From positions 111,687,199 through 111,751,198 of the forward strand of contig CM063502.1 of NCBI GenBank assembly GCA_032207245.1: a DNA stretch of 64,000 bases, read 5' to 3'. Position numbers and translations under genes: made by a program. The stretch comes from Pardosa pseudoannulata (lineage: Eukaryota > Arthropoda > Arachnida > Araneae > Lycosidae). The notes under the pieces were generated by a model. That model was not told the origin of the DNA, searched no databases, and saw only the letters and a list, made by a program, of their open reading frames with translations. Below are positions 52,395 to 64,000 of the stretch, in pieces; the stretch's first letter is position 1, and each line of letters begins with the position of its first letter.

Positions 52395-54300
52395 GTGAAA
52401 CATTTTAAATATAATGCAATCTAAAAACAGAACTGTTGATTTAAGAAACAGGTTTATTTCCTCCACCATAATGCTGGAATTTTGTGGCTGTACATTTATT
52501 TTGGCTTCAACATTTATTTAGATATTTAAACAAATACCTGTATAAAAAACAAGTTAATAACTATCATTACTATAGATACCAAACCATATCCAGAACATCA
52601 GACTTTTCTCATTGTTCGTAGCATTTTTGAATCAGTTTCGTTATGGGTGCATCACTTCTACCGACACTTAACTATACAAGTAAAGATTGTTCGTCAAAGA
52701 ACGAATTTGTAATATTTAAGAGAGAATCATCAATACTCAAACTCTATGTTACGGATAAAGAATGATTAAGTATTTTACCTAAAGTCTTATTTAAAAAATA
52801 ACATATCTCATATGTAGTGAAGAATTTTTCTCTTTAATTCGTCAGAATTTCAGTTAAAATATATAAATAGATTTGAAATACATTTTTGCGTTATGGACAT
52901 CAAAGGCTTTGAACATCATATTTCTATCATACATCACAAGCTTGTGAAATTAACTGAATTATATTCGTCTGTATCAATTCAAAAGGATCATAGTAATAGC
53001 AAATGATTGAGAGGAATTTCTAAAGTCACCTATATAAAGCCAGTCAAAATCTCTGCTTGATAAAATAAAATTTATTTCGTATTTTTTGTTACTATAAAGC
53101 TCATATTCAACGAGTTTAGCAGACGGAAGGAACATTCAAAGATTCCTTTCCTTTTATCTTTGACTGTTATCAGTATATATTTCTTTTGTGCCCATTCCGA
53201 TAGAAAATTTTAGGTATCTTGAAAATGTGGCTTCCGCTTTTATTTTTATGCGTTCAAAAGCGTATAAGATTTAAGTTAAGTTAGCGTTGTCATTTTGCTT
53301 CCGGGGAATAATTCAAATGAAAGAAAATAGTACCGTATTTTTTTCTATTCAAACCCTAAAAATATAGATTAAGAGACTATTTATTTTGTTATTTGGGGCT
53401 GAAAAGAAAATGCTAATCTTACTTCAGAAAAGATTCTTTCAAGATGGAAATTTCACCAAATAAATATAAAAAAATACTGCTGGATATATAACTTTAAGTA
53501 TAAAGTACTTAATCGATTCCGATTAGCTAGAATTTTATTGCCTGGAAAAGCCATTCTTATGCATCACTTACAATTTATATCACTTCCCGATTTTATTTCA
53601 TTTTTGGAGAAAGTAACTCCAGTTATGAAGAATTTTAAACTCTCCCCTATCCCGAGAAATATTTATCAGATATTACCTATTGTTTAATTTGCCATCCCAT
53701 CACGCTTCAGAAATTGCCAGTTTTCTAACATTTATCATTTGTATAAGAGATCTTCCCTCTCACTCACTGCTTGGCTGTGAAGAAGATTTTCACATGGTAA
53801 ATCAAAATTCAATAGCTTACTTAATGTAATGGAAGAATTAATATTTTAGTAAATGGGGTGACTTTCAAACTAAACTTAAACTTCCGAACAAAGGCAGGCA
53901 ATTTAAAACTCTCCAGCATGAGAAAATATTTTGGGTAGAGAATTCCGTTTTATAAATTAGGATACAGTAATTGCGTTAAAAGTCTTGAATATTCACCTTC
54001 CTTCTTACTTTCTCCTATTAGAAGCACATGCTACGATGAATGAGGGCGCATACATGAGGATGAACAGGAGGCCTTGATTAAATCTGACAGAAGCTATCTT
54101 TCTTATGCTAGGTTTTCTCAGCGGGAGAAAAATCAATTTTCTTAAGGTATCGAATGTATTACTCAGATCGTTATCTATTCATTTAAGTATATATGTATGT
54201 GTAGACATATTAGAAAAGAAATAATTGCCATTTTTATGTGTTATATTGAAATAATACTTGAAAAAATGAAACTTCGAAACTCCTTTTGAATTTTTTTATT
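52395..54300. other. AT-rich stretch, no feature seen
   Basis: No coding motif, tandem array or terminal repeat recognised. Confidence 0.5.
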
Positions 54301-54323
54301 ATATATATATATATATATATATA

Positions 54324-54365
<42 letters not shown>

Positions 54366-54399
54366 AATATATATGTATATATATATATGTATATATATA
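54301..54399. repeat. Imperfect (TA)n tract
   Basis: About 99 bp of TA dinucleotides with ATGCAT, ATGTAA and ATGTAT variants. It abuts the left end of the Ginger-like element. Confidence 0.97.
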
Positions 54400-54454
54400 T
54401 GTTACGGCCAAAGCCCGAAGTTGGCCAGTTCCCGCATTGGCCGGCCAAATCGCG
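54400..54454 (+). repeat. Left terminal inverted repeat of the Ginger-like element
   Basis: About 55 bp matching the right terminus. A second, inverted, partial copy (54514-54541, GCCAGCCAATGCGGGAACTGGC) faces it across ~65 bp, so this end can fold on itself. Confidence 0.85.
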
Positions 54455-54628
54455 AAATAGCCAATATCGCCTCACAATGACTGGCCAATGTCCGATCTTT
54501 CCTTGATTTCGGGGTTTGGCCAGCCAATGCGGGAACTGGCATGGAGTGATCGGCCAAAGTCAGAAAAACAATGTAATGAGCAAATTTGGGATGTTTGTAT
54601 ACCGTAATGCTAATGATAATCACATTAT

Positions 54629-54836
54629 AGCTGCCACAGAGGAGATATCAGACGAATACGCCCCTCTTAGGCGCCTAGGATCGTCCTTCGGAACGAAAGC
54701 CAAGGAGGTACGGTGGCTCTATGTGGGCTGTAGTCTGAACTTAGAAGTTTTAGTGAGTAAGGATCTCACAGTACAGGAAACCTCCTGGTGTCTTATGAAA
54801 ATTTCCTCTCCTTTGGAGAAAACATACAATCAAAAA
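54629..54836 (+). mobile_element. Retroposed insert with 14-bp target duplication (208 bp)
   Basis: A perfect direct repeat, GATAATCACATTAT, occurs at 54615-54628 and 54837-54850. The insert between them is GC-richer than the host element and ends in an A-rich stretch, AAAACATACAATCAAAAA. Long target duplication plus A-rich 3' end are hallmarks of L1/RTE-type retroposition of an RNA. The body (AGCTGCCACAGAGGAGATA start, GGTGGCTCTATGTGGGCTG centre) matches no SINE head I recognise and is unlike family 1. It could be a 5'-truncated SINE, a LINE end or a retrocopy of some RNA. Confidence 0.7.
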
Positions 54837-54924
54837 GATAATCACATTATCTACTGAATTATTATATTACAGAAAATTATTGGTATCATAACTTGTAACA
54901 AGAAGATAAACTTTTATGACATTT

Positions 54925-55779
54925 CTAATTGCACATCAATTTGTTATTTTTACATCTGCAGCGATTTATTGAGCACTTTGTAGTGCAACTACATCGAGTA
55001 TAGTCTTGACCGTGGGTCAGAGATTGTGAAGAGGCGTAATGATTTTTCCACTGTGCATACGGATGCCAATGTAAGTAGTTTCTCTTGCAAAATTGAAAAC
55101 TTTCAGAGTTTTTCAGAGCTCGCAATAATATGAACTTTGTTGAATGATCCTGATGATTGAGTATAAACTTGAATTCACTGTCTGGGTTACTTTGGATGTT
55201 GATAAGATCTACCTGACATCTTGAGTTAAATTATTTAAATATCAAAGGTATAGAAACTAGACCTTTCTTAGGATTAGATAATTTTTTCTGACACTATTTG
55301 CATAAGCAGAGATACAATGTAATGATTTCTTTGGTGACATTTTTGTACTTAGTTTGCAGACCCTTCCCCATCCGTGTGTGACCTCCATGTTCAATTTTAA
55401 AATGAGTATTATGTAGAAAGTTGAAAAACTCTTCTGTGTGCACATAATGCAAATTAACGCTATTTTCTTCTGTTACTGGTACAATAAGTTTTCCTTTTCC
55501 GTCAACCTCAATAACATCATATTTTCTTAGTCGACGATTGTCAACATTTTCTTTTTTCTGCTTTTATTTAGCCTTTTTAACGTCCTCTATGAAAATACAG
55601 TACTTGTCTCTGCTCAGGATCCAGCTATTATATGCTTTTCCTTGCAGCAATATATTCAATTTACTTAAGAACTCGGTTCTCATATCAAAAGTTGGTTCTG
55701 CATTTGCATGTGCATTATCTTCTCCCAGCATACTAGTTTCGTCAGGAGAAGCCATGGGGAAAAATCTATAGAAAAACAA
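54925..55779 (-). pseudogene. Ginger/KRBA2-like integrase-type transposase, catalytic core deleted
   Basis: One reverse frame of 285 codons with just three premature stops and no frameshift. In order: an acidic N-terminus and a helical part (FLSKLNILLQGK, then FIEDVKKAK); VIEVDGKGKLIVPV; an H-H-C-C zinc-binding integrase domain (IEHGGHTRM at ~55368-55392, CLCK-stop-CQKK at ~55289-55310); the start of the RNase-H-like core (RCQVDLINIQS, whose Asp is the first catalytic residue, ~55204-55215, then DHSTKFILLRALK). The rest of the core, with the second Asp and the Glu, is missing at a junction near 55100. A C-terminal Cys-rich domain follows (CSCTTKCSINRCRCKNN). Such integrase plus Cys-rich proteins are known as Ginger transposases or KRBA2-like genes. 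Light decay suggests recent inactivation. Confidence 0.78.
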
Positions 55780-56172
55780 TACTATTCTCTCAAATCACGC
55801 AGCGACCCCTTTCGTGGTTTAGCAGTTAATGTACATGTATAAGTTTTAGGTGAAACTATAAAGTATTAATACTAAAAATATAGTAATAACAGTAATAAAA
55901 TATAAATTTGTAAGCATGTACAAATTCTTGAAACTTATTTTTATCCATAGTATAATAAAAAAAAATGAATATTGAAATTCTTACCTATCCGGTGAAAACA
56001 CACTAACCCGCAATTGAAATTATTCAGTTGACGGGCCCGTAAACAATAAAGCATTGCCAGATTCGTGATTCGATACTTGGATGCCAGATACATTGAAAAT
56101 ATAACACACTGTCCTTGCTACCATGTGCATGGGGTCATCACACCGGAATCTACCCTGCCGAAAGTCTTGCTT

Positions 56173-56293
56173 CAGTACATCGAACATTGGCCAGGAAGTT
56201 TCGGGCACTTCGGGAAGTGGCCGTCCAAGGTCGCATATAAGCTATTCCTTTCCAGTACATCGCACATTGGCCATACGCCCCGGCCAATGTGCG
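56173..56293. repeat. Subterminal repeats and hairpin at the Ginger-like right end
   Basis: CAGTACATCG(A/C)ACATTGGCC occurs at ~56173 and ~56254, an 81-bp spacing. The second copy forms a perfect 12-bp stem with GGCCAATGTGCG (56261-56272 with 56282-56293) around a 9-base loop. These may be transposase-binding repeats. Confidence 0.75.
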
Positions 56294-56341
56294 ATTTGGC
56301 CGGCCAATTCGGGAACTGGCCGAACTTCGGGCTTTGGCCGT

Positions 56342-59056
<2,715 letters not shown>

Positions 59057-59533
59057 TTAACTCTTTTCCTTAAAACAACGTATGGGAGACGTGATCGCAC
59101 TGCTGTGCCTAAAATGAGAACCTCGTATCACACATGTGAGGATTCTGTCTGGCCAAAAGTGAAAATCTCGTATCTGGCATGTTATTGTTTTTAGCGATAA
59201 AGTTTTTGTTTTTGCATTCTTGTTTGTTACAGTTGCAATATAAGAGTTGGTCGTTTATTCTTACGCGTAATTGCAATAGAGCATGATATTATACGCAATA
59301 AATAATTAACTGTTGGTGCTAAAAAAATTTTTTTTTAAATCTAAAAATTTAACCTAATGTTAAAAAAGAAAATTGATACTAATAACATTGCTGGAAAGTA
59401 TCCTGATTACACCTTAGAAACTGAAACAGATACCGATTTGGATACATCTGAAGATAGCATTGTAGTTTGTCCTGTAAAAAAACGTGTGCAAAATTTAGTT
59501 AGTGATGAAACTGCTTCTTGTCACGACGCATGA
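59057..59533 (+). mobile_element. piggyBac-like 5' end (probable)
   Basis: TTAA at ~59057-59060 is followed by CTCTTTTCCTTAAAACAACG, a plausible piggyBac-type terminus. Subterminal direct repeats (GAGAACCTCGTATCACACATG and GAAAATCTCGTATCTGGCATG) follow at ~59116 and ~59160, then a short leader and an acidic N-terminal frame at 59357. The element is cut off soon after; no partner end with TTAA was found. Inference from layout rather than a domain match. Confidence 0.4.
59357..59533 (+). pseudogene. Acidic N-terminal coding fragment, piggyBac-transposase-like (58 aa)
   Basis: ATG at 59357 opens a 58-residue frame ending in TGA at 59531-59533. After KKKIDTNN it carries a strongly acidic Thr/Asp/Glu segment (ETETDTDLDTSEDS), then VVCPVKKRV and a second Asp/Glu patch. 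Acidic Ser/Thr-rich N-termini ahead of a basic patch are usual in piggyBac transposases. Balanced coding-like composition stands out from the AT-rich surroundings. The DDE domain and RING-like C-terminus are not here, so this is a relic. Could also be an unrelated small frame. Confidence 0.42.
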
Positions 59534-59894
59534 GAAAAGCATCGAAAAGTGGCACACGCAATCGTCGCTCGAATCATAAGGCAAGAGGTTAAAGGCAAAA
59601 AATCTTAAGTCATAAATACCAAGGTCGAGATTGAACCAAACCAGTCAAAAATAGGGCTATTTCAAGTTATTTAGTAAGAGACAACAAAAAGGTAATATAT
59701 ACAAGTTGCATAAAAAACACAGGATGTTCTAAAATCAGCTGAGGTTAAAAACAGATAACTACAGCTAGAAAAAATATAAAAATATCGACAGTATACAAAC
59801 TAATGTTCAGAGGAAACGTCAGTAAAAAATAAAAATGCGTAATGATTTGAAACGAGAAGACAAATCAAAAGTAAGGTAAAGCAGAGTAAAATAT

Positions 59895-60164
59895 TTAAAT
59901 CGAGAGAAACAAGTCCATAGCACGTAGAAATGAAAAATATACATTAATTTTGTGGTCCCCTTGTATGTCCCCTATGTTATAATTTCGTGTCCCAGACTGT
60001 AAGTGACAATAAGTGATAGGTATATGTAAAATCGATAGTGATGATGGACAAAAAGCGCAGCGGGGTTCAGATTCATTAAAAGAAGGTAAATGTAAGTCAG
60101 ACGAATTTGTTCTATACGCAAATGTGAGAAAGAAAAGGCGAATAGAAAAGTTATAAAAAAACAA
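59895..60164 (-). pseudogene. LINE (I/Jockey/R1-type) C-terminal zinc-finger remnant
   Basis: The 89-codon reverse frame contains EPRCAFCPSSLSILHIPITYC, fitting the C-x2-C..H..C pattern found at the extreme C-terminus of many I, Jockey and R1-clade LINE ORF2 proteins, after the reverse transcriptase. It is followed by the usual closing block, here GDH-(x)n-FLRAMDLFLSI (compare G-D-x-x-x-(x)n-F-L-x-x-x-x-L-x-x-x-I). Upstream YRTNSSDLHLPSF corresponds to the T-H-x-Y-L region with decay. The first Met is not a true start. The reverse transcriptase itself is absent, as in a 5'-truncated copy; no poly-A tail was identified. Confidence 0.5.
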
Positions 60165-61987
60165 AATCCTGAAAAAAATTGGTTAAAATTTTATTATCAT
60201 CTTCTCTGTGGAAACTATCAGAAAAACTGCAAAACTAGGTGAAATATTTTATTTCATACAGTGACCTCATATTTACTATTCCTTTATAAAAATTCTTGTT
60301 TTACTTTCAGAAAGATCTTTTAAGTCATAATTTAGGTCTAAAACTACACTTTCAAAAATAAATGCATAAATTACAAAAATTTCCTCTCTTAATGTGTAGT
60401 TTGGAAATTTCCCTGACAAGTGCTACTCATAAATATCGGGTTAATGTCTTAAAACGCTGAATATCTCCAGTGCGAAGTGTGAAACCTAAGTTCTTAAAAA
60501 TAGTTTATTTCTTTAAATGCTAAGTGAATCAAGATAATTTACGATTCTAAATTTAACTGCTCTTTCTAATAATTCAGATAGTTCATTTTAACTCTAGAGA
60601 AAAGGTCGTTAAGACCCACAAGTGTCATAAGCGAAATTCTTCAAAGTTATTGAAGATATGTTTAAATCCATTTCATGTTCTGTAACACAGCTTTCCCTAT
60701 TTGTTTCAATATCTAGTCTCAAGTGACTCTTCTTATCTGAAATCTTCAGTTCATTTCATAAGATTATTTTGCACAATGATTAGAAACTCGAATAACAAAG
60801 ACATCATTCTAGGTTAATTATTCTATGGAGAACGGAATTATGGCTACAATGAGAAATTCTGAACTCATGAATAAATATCTGAATTAAAACTTAGTGCTAC
60901 AATATTAATCTAAATTCTCAACTCTAATGAACTTAATTACACTGAACTACATTATAAACCGTGGACAAAATAAAATTGCTTTCAAGCAGAAATGTGAGCA
61001 CCATAATAGGGATTAATATTATATATATAAATATAATCTAATTTAATAGTGAGCTTTTATACATTGTTGAGATATCACAATTAAAAAAATTACGTATTTT
61101 AATCATAATGTACATACTATAAATAAACACAAAATTTGTTAAAAACAGTTTTTAGATAGATGAAAATGCATATATTAAGTATTAATAACAATTTAGTATA
61201 TTTTATTTTATAGTAAAATTTCATTTCAGGATTTCTTTTCTATTTTAAAATACCATTCTTGGTTTTATAAAGAGAAATAATTATAATAAAATTTATTACA
61301 GTGAAACATTAGAAAATACTTTCAATTAAATTATAAATATTACCATTATTTATCACAGTTGTTAAGAAATGATGACATTGGGAAAGATTTAAGTGAACTA
61401 TTTTATGAGGGTATCTTTACAACTTTAACCATATTACTTGAAACATGGTTCTGAAAATACGTACTTTCACTCACTTCTCTTGATCCAGAAATTGTGGAGC
61501 TGAGAGACAAAAAAGATCTACTGCTAGTAGAAACCACGATTCATACAGATGCAAGGAAAACACACAAATGAAAAAAAATTCTCAGAAAAGGAATAGCAAA
61601 TAAAAAGTATCAGAGAAAATCAGCTAATGGAATCGGATACAAATAAAAATGAATGTAACAAAAGATCTCAGATATAAGATGACTGACATGATGGAATACA
61701 ATTTTATATGAAAATTTTGGATTTAAAGTACAGTAATCTATTTTTTTAATTATTTAAGACTCACTCCCTCTTTATACGAATATCAATCTATAGCTTACAA
61801 TATTTTAGATTTATAGATTACAATTTCTCTGTTATAAAATCTCATTTTGTAACGTTTTAGTATGTATTCTAATAGATAACTGATATTCATAAATAAATTT
61901 CATTTTTTCTGGATATTGTTAGATGAGTTAGTTAGAACTAAAACTGTCTGTGTATAAACATTCAGCAATAGTTTTTATTTATTTGAA
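60165..61987. other. AT-rich stretch, no feature seen
   Basis: No coding, array or terminal-repeat structure recognised. Confidence 0.5.
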
Positions 61988-61989
61988 TA

Positions 61990-62060
61990 CAGTCAAACAC
62001 CATTATAACGAATCTCAAGGAGCCAATAGTTTTGTGTATGTTATCCGAACAGTGAAGAAA
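61990..62060 (+). mobile_element. pogo/Tigger-like transposon terminus (fragment)
   Basis: Directly after a TA (61988-61989), the sequence CAGTCAAACACCATTATAAC resembles pogo/Tigger termini, which typically read CAGTCAAACCTCG-TTATAACGAA. Slightly inside, GTTATCCGAACAGTGAAG matches the usual subterminal repeat style. No inverted partner end was found within the window, so this is one terminus or a truncated element. Confidence 0.45.
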
Positions 62061-64000
62061 AATATTAAATCTCGCAAAATGTGCAATAGAAAATGTAAAA
62101 TATTTCTTGAGATTTGAAAACTGACAACAAAATATACGCAATTGTTATGTTATCCGTTAACATATGTTTAGTGTTTTCAAATTATTTATATCCCTTTTAC
62201 CTCACATTCTCGCTTTACTCCAATTTTCCAAAAGAAGTCACTGATTTTGTTACCCACAGACTCACATTAAAAAAGAATCTGAAGTGGAAACCACATGTCA
62301 TTTATATATGCCTACATGACTATATAGTATATGACTATGATACATACATCTGTTATATTAAATATATAATAACAAGAAAAATATGAAAAATATATTTTTA
62401 AAATCGTTTTTATTCAAGAAGAAAACCGATAAGAAGTGCAACAAAAAGTAAAAAAATTGTTTGAGTCTTTTTAGTTATGTCGCTACATTGCAATACTAGT
62501 CTAAAATCTCTGTAACTGGGATTCAAAGTACGTAATATAAGATATCAAGCTTTGTGCATTTACCAGACTGATTTTTTTTCTCCAATCTAATTTTTTATGA
62601 TTGAACATTGCATTATCACTGGAATTGAACCTATATATACAATTTCAGATCTCTAGCAAATCAGAAAGGTAGTTAAAATTAATTTCGAAACACAACACAA
62701 GGGAAATTTAGTTAAAGGGATTAAAATTTGAAACTATCAAGAATTATTGAAATGAAAATGAAAGATCCCAACCAGATGGTATAACATTCCTAAATGCAAA
62801 ATTTCAACATTTTACAGATAATTGCTTTTTTTTACATATGCCCATAGCGTTTTTTGTTATATAAAGTGCATATTACAGTCAAAAGAGGAGATGGATAACT
62901 AGACTTTGTAACAGTCTTAAACACAACATTTCAACCCTCTACGACCAATATTTATTAGGTTATGTGAGATACGTACGTAGGTATCGACATAAAGTCAAAA
63001 CCAGCTTAGGAATGATCATAATTGATATATAATGTTACAAAATTAAAGTTTTCCTGTACCCACACATAGACATAAAACTTGTCAAAATGCATGTCTGAAT
63101 GGGTATTTAGGCATGATCAAAATAAATATCTCAAATGAAATCTGAACTTCCTTCACTCTTTGTTAAAAAAATAACAGAAAGATATGCTACCAACTTTTCT
63201 CAAACATTTATCCTCACTGGTCACCAAAAGGGACTACCTCTGAGAATACCCCTGCTGGTTTCGGATACCTCGGAAGCTATTTATCTGAAATCAAGTGGCC
63301 ATGATGTATGGAAATTTACCACAACTCAATAATTTCAGATTTAAGGCATTGTTTAGGGATAATTTTCTATTTTATAGCATTGTTACTTTTAATACTTCCC
63401 TTTTTATTGATAAATTGCTGCTAAATCACCATGTAATTATAGATAATAGATTATTATAAGATGTCGTTGCTATAGACAAGGTTTGGCTTTTTATAGACTT
63501 TTATTACAAAATATACCTTTAGTAAAAGTATTATCAAACGGCAACTTTTAGGCGTTGAAAAAGCAATAAATTCAGTTTATGATTCTTTTTCCTCAATAAA
63601 GAATGTGTGGATATCTTGTGTGATAGTGAAAAAAATTCTATCTATGTATTTTAGTTTAGGTTGACGTGTGATACGACTTTCAATCAGTTGAAAATATTTT
63701 GCAATCAGAAGAAAAATCTGCATATTTTCCATCATGAAAAGAAATCATAAACTCAAATCTTTGCTCTATTTTTGCGAATTTGTTGACGAATAATAAGGCC
63801 TTAATATTTCATCAGTTATCCTACACACAGCCTTTCTTTTAAATGACCATAGTTCATTTCAATTCTTCATGGTTTTCTTCAAAACACTTTATGAGAGTAA
63901 GAATACTGTATACGTAATTCTTTTTATGTATTGGGGCAACACGAGCGCAGACTCCATGGTCTTCTCAAACCGCTAGCAGCGAACGTAGTACATTGACTGT
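62061..64000. other. AT-rich stretch to window end, no gene recognised
   Basis: Frames at 62114-62386 and 63135-63332 (+) have no recognisable domain. Nothing else seen. Confidence 0.45.

Larger units (their letters stand above)
54400..56345 (-). mobile_element. Ginger/KRBA2-like cut-and-paste transposon, internally deleted (1,946 bp)
   Basis: Both ends begin TGTTACGGCCAAAGCCCGAAG in inverted orientation, and the inverted repeats extend about 55 bp with few mismatches (54400-54454 against 56290-56345). They are flanked by TATA on each side, the 4-bp target size of Ginger elements, although within a (TA)n tract this is weak evidence. The TGTTA start also agrees with Ginger termini. The interior encodes one minus-strand frame (54925-55779) for a Gypsy-integrase-like transposase with its catalytic core deleted. 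A 208-bp retroposed insert lies in the 3' flank of that frame. The element sits between TA tracts of 99 and 627 bp. Confidence 0.8.

Noticed and set aside
54516..54857. 113-codon + ORF as a gene
   Set aside because: It starts in the Ginger-like terminal region and reads into the nested 208-bp retroposon, so it is a chance fusion of two elements.
56123..56340. Plus-strand ORF start in the GC-rich Ginger-like right end
   Set aside because: It lies in terminal and subterminal repeats of the element and then enters (TA)n; the opposite strand holds the transposase frame.

Overview
This is an AT-rich, intron- or intergenic-type stretch of an animal genome. It has no bacterial-style gene layout, no complete protein-coding gene, and no rRNA or bona fide tRNA gene. 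Arthropod is the best fit, most likely an arachnid such as a spider. That is an inference from three things: the many (TA)n tracts, a tRNA-headed SINE ending in AAACC-type repeats, and relics of hAT (GTF2IRD2-like), Ginger/KRBA2-like, mariner and piggyBac-like elements. No marker gene fixes the species.

Layout. 0.7-2 kb: a TTAA-flanked piggyBac-type MITE and a 513-bp hAT with a transposase scrap. 4.8-5.6 kb: an 841-bp hAT-type element with a perfect 8-bp target duplication. 6.7-16.8 kb: six SINEs, a short Helitron-like tandem array, an unidentified coding-like stretch, a palindromic (AC)n(TA)n(GT)n tract, three diverged copies of a dispersed repeat, and a deleted mariner with a SINE inserted in it. 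18-23 kb: local tandem arrays (171, ~195 and ~300 bp periods) and a possible piggyBac-like element. 27.7-31.7 kb: a segmental duplication holding a 195-bp array with A-B-A-B order, plus a SINE split by an insertion. 32.5-34.1 kb: GC-richer islands between very long (TA)n tracts, with an LTR-like promoter region. 34.4-38.5 kb: duplicated blocks and one weak exon candidate. 43-46.1 kb: a well-preserved SINE and four ~0.6-kb tandem repeats. 51.7-52.4 kb: a second deleted mariner. 54.4-56.3 kb: the most informative locus, a 1,946-bp internally deleted Ginger/KRBA2-like transposon inside a (TA)n tract, itself carrying a 208-bp retroposed insert with a 14-bp target duplication. 59-62 kb: a piggyBac-like 5' end, a LINE C-terminal zinc-finger remnant and a pogo-like terminus.

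Nothing here works as a pathway. The window records transposon insertion, internal deletion and tandem duplication. The long apparent Ile-Tyr repeat reading frames are translations of (TA)n microsatellites. I did not find a convincing new functional system. The most unusual material is the Ginger-like derivative and its nested insert, the CTAG-ended tandem units, and the higher-order 195-bp repeat.
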